Positions 51,661-60,618 are shown, counted from the first letter of the stretch. The stretch is 64,000 bases of DNA from Prorocentrum cordatum (GCA_963575745.1 CAUYUJ010003447.1:424228-488227), one strand, 5' to 3'. Made by a program: numbers and translations. The notes: generated by a model not told the origin, from the letters alone.

Positions 51661-52320
51661 CCCTCCGTCTCAGCGCCCTCCCGCGGCTCCAGCGCCCGCC
51701 CAGTGCCCCCTCCGCCCCGACCACTTTATTTCGGCACCGCACCCCCCCACCGCTCCGCCCCCTCCCCCGCGCCGTCTCAGCAGTTTATTTCGGCACCGCA
51801 CCCCCCCTCCCCGCGCCGCCCCCTCCCCCGCGCCGTCTCAGCGCCCCCGCGCGGCTCCAGCGCCCGCCCAGTGCCCCCTCCGCCCCGACCACTTTATTTC
51901 GGCACCGCACCCCCCCCCCGCTCCGCCCCCTCCCCCGCGCCGTCTCAGCGCCCCCCCGCGGCTCCAGCGCCCGCCCAGTGCCCCCTCCGCCCCGACCACT
52001 TTATTTCGGCACCGCACCCCCCCCCCGCTCCGCCCCCTCCCCCGCGCCGTCTCAGCGCCCCCCCGCGTCTCCAGCGCCCGCCCAGCGCCCCCTCCGCCCC
52101 GACCACTTTATTTCGGCACCGCACCCCCCCCCCGCTCCGCCCCCTCCCCCGCGCCGTCTCAGCGCCCCCCCGCGGCTCCAGCGCCCGCCCAGTGCCCCCT
52201 CCGCCCCGACCATTTTATTTCGGCACCGCACCCCCCCTCCCCGCTCCGCCTCCTCCCCCGCGCCGTCTCAGCGCCCCCCCCGCGGTTCCGGCGCCCGCCC
52301 AGTGCCCCCTCCGCCCCGAC
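51661..52320 (+). repeat. 107-bp tandem repeat, about six units
   Basis: The motif CCACTTTATTTCGGCACCGC starts units at 51721, 51889, 51996, 52103 and 52210 (the last with one change), exactly 107 bases apart over the last four. A shortened unit lies at about 51778. Each unit continues with C runs, CGCGCCGTCTCAGCGCCC and CCAGTGCCCCCTCCGCCCCG. Since 107 is 2 mod 3, all three plus frames stay open (318-411 codons), which is not evidence of coding. Confidence 0.95.
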
Positions 52321-52490
52321 GCCGTCGCCGCCGTCGCCGGCCCTCTCGCCGCCCCCGCTCGGCCCTGCCCCTTTCGCCCTCCCTACCCGCCCCCTCTCTC
52401 TTCCCGCGACGCCGCCGATGCCGTCGCCGCCGTCGCCACCGACGCCGCCGCCGTCGTCGCCGTCGTCGTCGCCGCCGCCGCCCCGGGCCG
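52321..52490. repeat. GCCGTCGCC low-complexity tract
   Basis: CGCCGTCGCCGCCGTCGCC-type repeats. Confidence 0.7.
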
Positions 52491-53081
52491 AAAGTCTGGT
52501 CTGTGGGGGGGGCCCCCATTCAAGTGGCGCATAGCCGGCCCCCGAGAATACACCCGACAGACTCTGCGTGCAAAGCGACTGCCTTGGACAAGCGTTCGCA
52601 ACACAAGGCCGCCGCGCACTTTGCACCGCGAGCCCCCAGCAGCTGAGTCCGCTCAGTAATTTCTTCCAGCCCTCCTTGGACCCTGGAGGCCTCCCCTTGG
52701 AACCCTCTGTAGGCTTCTCGGGCGTCAGTTGGAGGCTTCCTGGGAACCCGTCAAAGGTCTTTGAAGCCATCTTGCGGGGGACGGCCCTTGGAGTCTCCTC
52801 GCGCTCGCCCTCTGGAGCCCCTCTTGCGGCCCTGTTTTGTTCACTCCTTCTGCGATGTCTGGCATCCTCTCCCCCCCCCCCCTCCTCCTCCACATCCTCC
52901 TCGTCCCCCTTCCTTTTTGTGCGAGAGCCATGGCACACGTGCCACTTGTTCGGACGCAGCCTTATCGAGGATGGACGCCCCCCCCATTGTAGATCCCAGG
53001 GTTGGGCCCCACATTTCTGGTTCATCCGAAAACCCGACGAATCAGGGGCAACGATAGGCGGATTCACGATCGGAGGCCTGT
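52491..53081. other. No gene recognised
   Basis: Mixed sequence. GAGGCCTCCCCTTGGA/GGAGGCTTCCTGGGAA resemble repeats at 19925-20640. Confidence 0.35.
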
Positions 53082-53150
53082 CGCCGATCTCTCGGCGATG
53101 CATCGCCGATTCCAGGTCGATGCGAACCCCCCCTGTGCCAGTGCCCTCCC
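53082..53150 (+). repeat. GATCTCTCGGCGATGCATCG repeat
   Basis: GCCGATCTCTCGGCGATGCA, TCGCCGATTCCAGGTCGATG. Matches 5562-5602 and 48355-48410. Confidence 0.5.
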
Positions 53151-53344
53151 CTATCGTTGCCCCCAGAACGAAGCCTGGGGCAGGGGCCGACGCGCCCCCT
53201 GTGACTGGTGCCCCCGGCTGGCCTCCAGGAGCGCCCCCTCGACGCCCGGAGGCCTCCCGGAGACCCGTCCGGCCAGCTTCTCCAGGGCCGCGCGCTTCTC
53301 CCCGGCGTGGGGCTCGGGGGCGGGGGCACGTCGTCGAGAAGAGA

Positions 53345-53460
53345 AAGAGCTAGGAGGCCCCTAGGAGGCCCCAAGAGGCCCCTAGAGGGGCCCCAAAGAA
53401 GCGCCCCAAGAGGCCCCAAGAGGCCCCAACACGGCCCCCGAGAGGCCTCAGAACTGCCTC
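53345..53460 (-). repeat. GGCCTCTTGGGG repeat in reverse orientation
   Basis: AGGAGGCCCCTAGGAGGCCC and CCAAGAGGCCCCAAGAGGCC. Reverse complement of the arrays at 36410-36660. Confidence 0.7.
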
Positions 53461-53965
53461 CCAGCTGCCCCGAAGAGGCGCCAACACGGCCCCAAAGCGG
53501 CGAGGCAATATGGGCCAGCGGAATGAGCGAAACGATTAATACAAAACCGAACCCTAATATCACAGTGAAGACGCGGCCTCACTGAGGTCTCGGGCTTCAG
53601 ATGAGGGATAATCAGTATATGGGCGGCCGGGTTCGATACATCCGCAGAGAAGGCCCCTTGTCCCTGATGTTGTTGGCCCTCCTGAGTTAGGTCCCCCACC
53701 CAAGGGCGAACTAGGGGTCCTTTTTTGGTAAATCAACGGGCGCCAGGTTTCATTTGCGCCGTGCTGGTCCGGCGGCAGCCCAGGCCTTTCTTCCTACTCG
53801 CGGACTGAGGGCGTAACGGCGCCGCCGCCAGCGCCCCTGCACGGTGCCGCCCTAAAGTCGGGCACCTTCGGTAGATGCGGGATGCGTCTCGCAGCAAAGG
53901 CAGCGAATTCGGCATCGCTGCCCCAGGCGCAGCGCAGGTTCCCGAGGATCGAAGAATGAAACACG
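53461..53965. other. No gene recognised
   Basis: Unassigned mixed sequence. Confidence 0.3.
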
Positions 53966-54076
53966 CCATAAGCATAAACTGTTGGCGTTCCGCGCGGATT
54001 TTTTGGATCCGGCGGCGCCTCCGTCGCCGCCGCAGATCCCAGATATCCGCGCGGAGCGCCAAAGGTTCATGTTGAT
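53966..54076. mobile_element. Family IV element
   Basis: CATAAGCATAAACTGTTGGC, GTTCCGCGCGGATTTTTTGG at the left. GATATCCGCGCGGAGCGCCA and AAGGTTCATGTTGATG at the right. The centre is the short GGCGGCGCCTCCGTCGCCGCC. Confidence 0.75.
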
Positions 54077-54805
54077 GGCCTTTTTTTTTCCCGAGGGGAG
54101 GAGCAAAGCCTCCCCGCGCGCTGGCAAGCGCCCCACAAGGCTGGCGGCAGCCCGGGCACAGATGTGCCCAACGGTGAAACGCCCCGACAGCAGTCGAGCG
54201 CCCACGGAAGCTCGAGATCGCTGAAGCTGCGGGGACCAGAACCAGAGCCCGCGCCATCGAGTCGACCCACCGATCGGTTCTTGCTTGTGCCCAGTGTCCC
54301 GCTCGTGGCTGTCATATGCCCCACCTCTGGCAGCAGTGCCTTCTGCTCACCCCTGCTCACGGCGGGCGTGCCCGCCCGACAGCACCACCAGCCCCCGAGC
54401 GCCGAAACACAGGAGACGCCGCGGGTTGGAAGCCAGCAGCCCGCTGGGGTCGCGCGCGCCCCCCACGGCCCGAGGACGGGCCCCGCTCGGGCCCGAGGCA
54501 GCTCTCGAGGAGACGCCGCCACAGGCGCGGAGCGCAGGCGCCCGCCCGAGGAGGCTCCTGCGCTCTCCCCCGCAGCCGTTCTGGCTCCAGCCTCCCGGCC
54601 TCGAGCGCTCCGAGGGCAATTTTTGGGGAAACCAAAAGTCAGAGCGTGAATTACCTACCCCGCTTTCGCTTCCAGGCAACACCAAGCCATACCACGCGCC
54701 TCCTCGTCAAGCGGCCTGACCAGTACATGCTGCAATTTGGCATCGTTTGGTATCTCTTGGAAACGAGGGTGGTCAAAAGCGAGGTAGGTTTGTTTCCCCT
54801 TAAAA
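54077..54805. other. No gene recognised
   Basis: GC-rich and open in several frames on both strands. No repeat or domain recognised. Confidence 0.3.
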
Positions 54806-54905
54806 AGGTACCGATACCGCTACTCCCCAGACCTCTCCCCGGGTGTGTTCTGACCAGAATTTCGAGGCGACTCCAGCGGTGGCGACGAGGGCCGCCCAGG
54901 AGTCT
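54806..54905 (-). repeat. Dispersed repeat IX, minus-strand copy
   Basis: On plus, TTCTGACCAGAATTTCGAGG and ACCGCTACTCCCCAGACCTC are the reverse complement of the copy at 7762-7860. The minus frame gives GGPRRHRWSRLEILVRTH, the 7762 copy GGPRRHRWIRLEILVRTH. Confidence 0.65.
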
Positions 54906-54995
54906 CGAAAAGGGGGAAAAACGAGGCGAGGGTGGCGGTATGAGCACCTTTCCCTCCTCCGACTTCTGCCGCGCAGGGGCCCCCGCGGGACCCCA

Positions 54996-55127
54996 ATGGA
55001 GCGCGGCGGGCGGCCGCCCTGCGGCCCCGCCGGCGCGGGGGCGCTGGGCGAGTGCGCGCTCCAGGCGGTGGCGCTGCTCGCGCCGCGGGAGCTGCACGCC
55101 GCCGCCGGCACCTGCAGGCGGCTCGCC
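54996..55127 (+). CDS. Possible first exon, F-box-like helix
   Basis: The ATG at 54996 opens a GC3-rich frame: MERGGRPPCGPAGAGALGEC, then ALQAVALLAPRELHAAAGTC and RRLAV. The L..V..LL.PREL.AAAGTCRRLA pattern resembles an F-box, which binds Skp1 in ubiquitin ligases. The likeness is weak and by eye. The exon would end at GCC|GTTGGGG, where a family I element (55135-55297) begins after the target duplication. It is on the same strand as, and 1.4 kb upstream of, the exon chain at 56484-57330, possibly one gene. Confidence 0.4.
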
Positions 55128-55134
55128 GTTGGGG

Positions 55135-55297
55135 TCAAGTCGGGCCTCTCCCTCTACAGGAGGAAGATGCAAGAGTAGTGGAAACATAGTCTGGGAACGA
55201 TGTTTAACAAGTATTTCTATGCATGAAACAGTACTTTGGAATCTTTGTTTATTCTTTGTTCAAGATCCGCCTGTATGAGGACACGCCCGACCTAACA
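55135..55297 (+). mobile_element. Family I TIR element, full copy (163 bp), possible introner
   Basis: TCAAGTCGGGCCTCTCCCTC at the left, GAGGACACGCCCGACCTAAC at the right. Interior AACATAGTCTGGGAACGATG. GTTGGGG duplicated at 55128-55134 and 55298-55304. The left duplicate starts with GT, and the right edge reads AACAG before TTGGGG, so both splice dinucleotides are present at the insertion edges. Confidence 0.85.
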
Positions 55298-55327
55298 GTT
55301 GGGGGGCGATGAGTGGGGGGGGGTGAT

Positions 55328-55553
55328 CAACAGGGCCCGTTTCGATCCGGTCGATCCGATTCGGTATCGTTTTCGGCGGGTTCGGTCCGATTCGATCTCG
55401 ATGTCCCGCCGATGCGATGCGGCTCGAGGCCTGCATGGCGTTGTGGTGCATCCTGGTGGTGCCGATCCGATTCGATTTCGACGCCGTGCCGATGCGGGCC
55501 GATCCGACGTACACTCCGATCCGATTCGATCTTACGGTACGATGCCGATTGTT
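55328..55553 (+). repeat. Family VI dispersed repeat
   Basis: CGATCCGATTCGGTATCG, GATGCGGCTCGAGGCCTGCA, TGGCGTTGTGGTGCATCCTG and CGATCCGACGTACACTCCGA. Aligns in order with 33268-33492 and 49455-49660. Confidence 0.65.
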
Positions 55554-56483
55554 CCTGATGAGTGAGGGGGCAGCGAGGGCTGTAGAAAGGAGCCTCCTCG
55601 GGCCCCTGAAGGAACCCTTGAGGGCCCCAAATGGGGGGGCCATGAGGGCCCGAGGAGGGCACCTCTCTTCCCCCCCACTTACTCGCGCAAAACACGCCGT
55701 GCAGATGCATCGGCGCCACCCCAGCACACCAGACCTTGCGCGTGTAGACCCAATCCAGAGGCCACGCTTGCGCGCCGAGACATCTTGCAGCGTATGCTCG
55801 GCGGCGGGCGCTTTCTGGCCATACCGCTCCGGAAACGACATGTTCCATGTCTGGCCATGCCGCTCTGGAGACGCTCTCTAGCCATACCGCTTTCCGGCCA
55901 TACCGCGTGCTTGCATGTTTACAGGAGGTCATGGCCTCACCCACTTGGTCTTTGCAGGCCCAGACAGCTTGCCGCTGTGGTGGTTGGTTGGTTCGTTCTT
56001 TCATGCCTGCCATGACCACAGACGTCCGTCGATATGAGTGGTGTCAATGCTCGCCCCGACCCCACAGGGGTCCAGACCCTCTCTCTGGCGGTACGCCTTC
56101 GTCCCCGACCGTTGCTAGACGGTGGCGGCCCCCAGGGTCCGAAGTCGATGGAAAGCGCCGGGATTGAAGAAGTCATATGCCGCGTCCATTTCGTTCGCGT
56201 CGCAAGGGCTCTGTATTGGAGCGGCGTTCACGGCCAACACAGGGTTCCATAGCCCCGTTGGGTCACGGTAGGTCATGGGGCCAACACGGGGTCACATCAG
56301 CCTTGGTGGGCTCCCGAGGGCTCTCCCCGAGGGCTCCCGACAGGGCTCGCACAAGCTGCCCGCCAACACGGATGCGTGAGCGCCGCAATTTGGCAACGCC
56401 ACAGAATGGACGCGGGCACATCGTTGGAGATTTGGCACGCAGGCAATGGCGCAGGCTCGCCGCCCATCATGCGACGACGGCAG
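55554..56483. other. No gene recognised; short direct repeats
   Basis: GGCCATACCGCTCCGG / GGCCATACCGCTTTCC / GGCCATACCGCGTG (55817-55910) are a local repeat. The rest is unassigned and may be intron of the gene that follows. Confidence 0.4.
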
Positions 56484-56641
56484 GGCCGTCGATCCTCGGG
56501 CCCTTCGCGCGCGAGCTGGAGGCGGACTCCGTGGAGCTGTGCCGCCGTGCGGCAGAGGGCACGTGCGCTGAGGGGCACTTTGAGCTCGCGCTCGTCGTCG
56601 CCACGGAGCCTCGGGAGGGCCCCCTTGACCGCGCCATGCAG
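56484..56641 (+). CDS. Exon alpha of an unrecognised protein
   Basis: After acceptor-like CGGCAG (AG at 56482-56483), an open GC3-rich segment reads PSILGPFARELEADSVELCR, then RAAEGTCAEGHFELALVVAT and EPREGPLDRAMQ. It ends at CAG|GTGCTG (donor GT 56642-56643) in phase 0. Joined to exon beta it gives ...DRAMQ|VLRTMPRF without a stop. No domain is recognised. The protein looks cytosolic, with no hydrophobic segment. Confidence 0.55.
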
Positions 56642-56877
56642 GTGCTGAGGGGGCGGGTGGGGGAGGGGGGAGTGAAGAGCAGGAGGAGGAGGAGGAGGAG
56701 GAGGAGGAGGAGGAGGAGGAGGAGGAGGAGGAGTTGGAGGAGATGGAGGAGATGGAGGAAATGAAGGAGGAGGAGATGGAGGAGGAGGAGGAGGAGGAGA
56801 TGGAGGAAATGGAGGAGGAGGAGAAGGAGGAGGGAGGAGGAGGAGATGGAGGAAGTCCCCTGGACCGCGCCCTGCAG
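56642..56877 (+). other. Probable intron with GGA tract and duplicated edges
   Basis: A 236-base interval starting GTGCTG and ending CCCTGCAG. The 27 bases spanning its 5' edge (CCCCTTGACCGCGCCATGCA then GGTGCTG) recur at its 3' edge (CCCCTGGACCGCGCCCTGCA then GGTGCTC). Each copy holds AG|GT, so both splice sites come from the duplication. The inside is almost all (GGA)n/(GAG)n. Confidence 0.55.
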
Positions 56878-57032
56878 GTGCTCCGCACGATGCCGCGGTT
56901 CGTGGCGCTGCCCCCGGACGACTGCTGGGACGGCGGCTCCGAGCAGGCCGCCCCGCGCTCCACGATGCCGCGCTGGGAGCTCCCCGCCGCGAGCTGGGAC
57001 GCCGACGCGTCCGTGGCGGCGGAGCTCCGCAG
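56878..57032 (+). CDS. Exon beta of an unrecognised protein
   Basis: It reads VLRTMPRFVALPPDDCWDGG, SEQAAPRSTMPRWELPAASW, DADASVAAELR with G/C at most third positions. It starts after CTGCAG (56877) and ends in phase 2 at CGCAG|GTAGTG, where GT 57033-57034 opens the next intron. The first base of exon gamma (G, 57206) completes AGG (Arg). Function unknown. Confidence 0.6.
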
Positions 57033-57038
57033 GTAGTG

Positions 57039-57204
57039 TGAAGTCGGGCGTGTCCCTCCACAGGAGGAATATTCAAAAATAGGCAAAACAAATAGTCTGG
57101 GGACTATTTGTTTAATGTTGAGCATTTGTTTAATGTTGAGCATTTTGGTGTATGTTCAATCTTTCGTCCAAAATCCGCCTGCAGAAGGACACGCCCGACC
57201 TAAA
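57039..57204 (+). mobile_element. Family I TIR element forming an intron (introner)
   Basis: TGAAGTCGGGCGTGTCCCTC at the left, GGACACGCCCGACCTAAA at the right. Interior ATAGTCTGGGGACTATTTG and TTTCGTCCAAAATCCGCCTG. Target duplication GGTAGTG (57032-57038) / GGCAGTG (57205-57211). The inferred intron 57033-57205 (173 nt) is the element plus six bases. Its GT lies in the left duplicate (the right copy has GC at that position) and its AG is at the element's right edge. Confidence 0.8.
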
Positions 57205-57205
57205 G

Positions 57206-57330
57206 GCAGTGGGCCGGGGCCTACCTGGGCCCCGACGGCGAGCTCGACGGGGGCGCCCGCTCGCTCTGTCTGGACGTGGTCGCCCGCTGGCGTGCCCTGT
57301 GGGGGGCGGCCCGGTGCGCAGGGGAAGGCG
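57206..57330 (+). CDS. Exon gamma of an unrecognised protein (3' end uncertain)
   Basis: In frame with exon beta it reads QWAGAYLGPDGELDGGARSL, CLDVVARWRALWGAARCAGE, GEPRQHQW. The frame stays open into the TCC tract, so the end is not fixed. Candidates are GGAGG|GTTTTT near 57350 and TTAC|GTAGGC near 57371. The sequence is Trp- and Arg-containing and soluble-looking, with no family recognised. Confidence 0.5.
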
Positions 57331-57384
57331 AGCCGAGGCAGCACCAGTGGAGGGTTTTTCCGAAGGGCTTACGTAGGCGACCCG

Positions 57385-57960
57385 TCCTCCTCCTCCCTCC
57401 TCCATCTCCTTCTCCTCCTCCTCCTCCTCCTCGTCCTCCTCCTCCTCCTCCTCCTCCCCCGCCTCCTCCTCCTCCTCTCTCCTTCTCCTCCTCCTCCTCC
57501 TCCTCCGGCTCCTCCTCCTCCTCCTCCTCCTCCTCCTCCTCCTCCTCCATCTCCTCCATCTCATCCCCCTCATCCATCTCCTCCACCTCCTCATCCTCCA
57601 TCTCCTCCTCCTCCTCCTCCTCCTCCATCCTCCTCCTCCTCCTCCTCGATCTCCTCCATCTCCTCCATCCTCCTCCTCCATCTCCTCCTCCTCCTCCTCC
57701 TCCTCCTCCTCCTCCTCCTCCTATCTCCTCCTCCTCCTCTCCTCCTTCTCCTCCTCCTCGTCCTCCTCTTCCTCTTCATCCTCCTCCTCCATCTCCTCCA
57801 TCTCCTCACACTCCTCCTCCTCCTTCTCCTCCATCTCCTCCATCTCCTCCATCTCCTCCATCTCCTCCATCTCCTCCTCATTCTCCTTCTCCTCCTCCCC
57901 CCCTCCTCCCCCTCCTTCTCCTCCTCCTCCTCCTCCTCCTCCTTCTCCTCCTCCCCCTTC
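57385..57960. repeat. Long TCC/CTC polypyrimidine tract
   Basis: About 570 bp of TCC, with CATCTCCTC blocks at 57545-57670 and 57785-57880. It lies downstream of exon gamma, where it would be intronic and could act as a polypyrimidine tract. Confidence 0.95.
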
Positions 57961-58008
57961 CTCGGGTCGCCTGCGGCCCCGGGGGAAACCGTGCAAGCGC
58001 TGGCACTC

Positions 58009-58239
58009 AAGCAGTGGCGCTGGTTCCTGGCTTTAGGCGTACCAGAGAATATACTAAGAACCTTGTGCGGTCTGAACGAAATGTTCTTAGGACATGTCTG
58101 GCTGAGACTTTCTTGTTTTAGCAGATCGGGCCTATGTGCTAAGAACAGCGTTTGTGCTCTTTGAACTTCTGGGGTTCTAGGAACATGAGATAATGTCGTG
58201 GTAGGCCTAGAGGATTGCTGGGACGCCCGGTCCCTGCTC
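58009..58239 (+). mobile_element. Family II TIR element within a possible gene
   Basis: AAGCAGTGGCGCTGGTTCCT at the left, GACGCCCGGTCCCTGCTC at the right. Interior TTCTTAGGACATGTCTGGCT, AGCAGATCGGGCCTATG. The flanks GCAAGCGCTGGCACTCA (left) and CAAAGTGCTGGCGCTCA (right) are near-duplicates of coding-like sequence, as at the intron 56642-56877. Confidence 0.75.
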
Positions 58240-58394
58240 AAAGTGCTGGCGCTCAGGGGGGGGGCCTCGTCGCCACGGCTGGGCGCAGCTGGGGGGACTG
58301 GTGCGTGTTTGGACTCCGGGAGGGGCCTGCGGGGGCCAGTGAACCAAGCCCCCGTGGTCTCTCAGCTCGCCCTGCGCTCCGAGGTGCGCGGCCG

Positions 58395-58560
58395 GCTGCC
58401 GCGCCGCGGCGCTCTCGAGGACCTGCGTGACCCTGCGCCGGGACAGCCTGCGCGGCACGGAGTGGTGGTGCTTCCGGGTGCTGGGCGTGTCCTTGGCGCC
58501 GGAGGCGGGGGCCGTGTCGGTGGTCTCCATGGAGTACTTCGAGAGGAATCGGTCTCGAGG
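58395..58560 (+). CDS. Possible exon, unrecognised
   Basis: A GC3-rich plus frame reads AAALSRTCVTLRRDSLRGTE, WWCFRVLGVSLAPEAGAVSV, VSMEYFERN. The (A)AAL.RTC..LRR start recalls an F-box-type helix, as at 54996-55127. Boundaries are not fixed. It may be a downstream exon of the same gene. Confidence 0.4.
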
Positions 58561-58614
58561 CGGGAATTTCTACATGACCTTGACCTGGAGGATCAATTTC
58601 TGGGACCTCGGCAG

Positions 58615-58724
58615 GCGGTGGATATGGATGTATTTCCGGCCCCTGGGGGCCAAAATGTATCCATGTCCACCGCCCGCCGGGGCACCAGGACGTCGGTTCC
58701 CAGGCGGTGGATATGGATAAATCC
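58615..58724. repeat. Inverted repeat built on GGCGGTGGATATGGAT
   Basis: 58615-58636 and 58653-58674 match at 20 of 22 as inverted arms around GGCCCCTGGGGGCC. A third arm (AGGCGGTGGATATGGATAAA) follows at about 58701. The GGATATGGAT core also defines the arms at 46206-46385. Confidence 0.7.
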
Positions 58725-59091
58725 CCACCTCGCATCGGCGGCGAGCGAAGGGGGGGAGTGAGGAGGAGATGGCCTCCTCAGAAGGCTCGGAAGTCCCCCC
58801 GGCCTTCTGAGAAGTTGCCAAAGCCGTCCCCGAAGAGACAGAAGACCTCTCAGAAGGCCGGAGGGCTTCTTGGATGTCCCTCCGCCTTCTGAGAAGGCCT
58901 TCTCCTTCTCACTTCTCCCCCCTCGCTCGCCGCCGAAGGAAGCTGCTGGGGTGAGGCCAGGGGGAGGGGCCACGGAGGGCCGGGAGGCCGAGGGTGCGGT
59001 CATGGGGTGCGCGGTGCTGCAGGCGTTGGGCGAATGGGCGGCGGTTCAAACGTGGGGCCCTGAGGAGTGGGGCCCTGAGTCAAGCAGTTGC
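58725..59091. other. CTTCTCAGAAGG-type repeat, no gene recognised
   Basis: CCTCAGAAGG, CCTTCTGAGAAG and CTCTCAGAAGG recur in both orientations at 58770-58915, a local palindromic repeat. Confidence 0.5.
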
Positions 59092-59335
59092 GAGGCGTCC
59101 TGGCGTGCCTATAGTCCTACAAAACAATGTTCTGAGAACGTGTTGTGGTTCCCACGAGATATTCTTAGAACATGTCTGGTTGGGACTGTCTTGTTATATA
59201 TATATATGTATATGTATATATCACATCGGGTTTATGTTCTAAGAGCATTGTTTTGTTATGAGGACATGTTTGGGTTCTAAAAACATTTCGTGGTAGGACT
59301 ATCTATAGAAGTACAGGGACGGTCGGTCCCTGCTC
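59092..59335 (+). mobile_element. Family II TIR element
   Basis: AAGCAGTTGCGAGGCGTCCT, TGCCTATAGTCCTAC at the left and GTAGGACTATCTATAG, GACGGTCGGTCCCTGCTCAA at the right. An internal (TA)n expansion lies at 59194-59220. Interior AACATGTCTGGTTGGGACTG is as in 45341-45738. Confidence 0.85.
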
Positions 59336-60380
59336 AACTGCGGACGCGTGGCCTCAAACAGAGAAGGCTCAGCTCGTGATCGTGATCGTTCTCTCATCAC
59401 TTGTTTTGCCGGTCGGCGCGGGCCCTCGCAGCGCCCCCTCCCCTCCCTCTGGAGTAGATCCTGGCTGTTTTTGATTCCTGTTTCGAGAAGGTGGAGTCTC
59501 CCCCATGGGAAGCACTGGTACAAGCAGTCGCACTAAGCAGAGGTCCAGGGCCAGACCTCCCCCCCACTTTGCTCCCAGTATCGAATCGCCGAAGAAGACA
59601 ACGCTCACATTCCTGTTCTATCCTCGGGGCCCCATTTCTGAATTGCCGAGATAGTTGGGAGAGGAGCGCCGCGACCTGGGCAGTTCCCGCGGGCACTCGC
59701 CAGTGGACAATGTACATAGTCAGGTCGCTCTTGCTGCTCGGTCCACCTTTTCCTGCCCCCCGTGGTCGTCTTCCTGATATGTGTCATCCTTGTCGTTCTC
59801 GTCTTCGTCAGCCAGCACGAGTGTGTCCTCCTCACCATCTTCACTCTCCTTGGCCTCGTCGTCGTCGCGGTCATTATCTTCATTCTCGCCACCACCGTAA
59901 CAACCAGTGAGTTTACTTTCCTAAGCCCCCTGGTTAGTCCAATTCAGCCTTTTTCTTTTCATACTCATTCTCTGCACCCGATCCCTCCTCTACATCAGTC
60001 CTCCGTCCTACTTCCTCCATGCTATTGTTTCCCGTCCTCTCATCTCTCTGATTATATCAGCTTCTTCACTGGCATCTTCTGTCTTCTGATCATCCTCATC
60101 CTGGGCCTGCTACGCGCTATCCAACCTTTTCTCCTCCGGTGTCTCAACATCATTCCAATCCGTTCTCTTTCTACGTCTCCTTCCTTGTAATTCTCAGTAC
60201 TTCTTGGCTTTACTCTTGATGCTCATCCTCGTCCTCCTCCTGCCCTTTCCAATCTCCCTCCTGCCAACCTCCGCCTCATCCTCCGCCTCCTTCTCCTCTT
60301 TCTCCCCGTGTCGTCCCCCTCCCCCTCCCCAGCTCCTCCCTTTCCTCCTGCCGACTCCCTTCGACGCCCCGCTTCGCGCC
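59336..60380. other. No gene recognised; pyrimidine-rich plus strand
   Basis: From 59740 to 60340 the plus strand is T/C-rich. It gives a hydrophobic 142-codon frame on plus and an acidic frame on minus, both compositional. Translation of neither looks like a known protein. Confidence 0.4.
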
Positions 60381-60407
60381 AGGGGGGCACCTCCGCCCCC
60401 CCCCCCC

Positions 60408-60490
60408 CGCAGCTCCAGTGGAGGCCCGCTCGTTCCGCCCCGGGCCGCCCTGCCCTGGACGACTCTCCGCCCGCAGCTCGCACTTCAGCT
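60408..60490 (+). CDS. Possible short exon, unrecognised
   Basis: A C-rich tract ending CCCCCGCAG (about 60400-60410) is a strong acceptor and is followed by an open segment LQWRPARSAPGRPALDDSPP, AARTSA, up to a truncated family I element at 60491. The pairing of exon-like sequence with family I repeats the pattern at 55127 and 57032. Confidence 0.3.
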
Positions 60491-60618
60491 CAAATCGGGC
60501 CCGTCACTCTCCCCCACAGAAGGGAGATCCAAAAATAGTAAAAACCATAGTCTGGGGACGATGTTTTGAGTACGTTTGTTTATTTTTGAGCATGTTTTTG
60601 AGTACGGTTTTTGAGTAT
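60491..60618 (+). mobile_element. Family I element, right end missing
   Basis: CAAATCGGGCCCGTCACTCT at the left. ACCATAGTCTGGGGACGATG and GAGCATGTTTTTGAGTACG inside. The expected right TIR is absent and the hairpin at 60619-60699 stands in its place. Confidence 0.75.

Noticed and set aside
51411-52659. Three overlapping Pro/Ala-rich proteins (318-411 codons)
   Set aside because: Generated by the 107-bp tandem repeat in three frames.
53625-53645. tRNA B-box-like GGGTTCGATAC
   Set aside because: No cloverleaf can be drawn around it; no A box at the right distance.
59762-60190. Hydrophobic 142-codon frame resembling a membrane protein
   Set aside because: The plus strand is T/C-rich throughout, which forces Leu, Ile, Val, Phe and Ser codons. 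No supporting start or domain.
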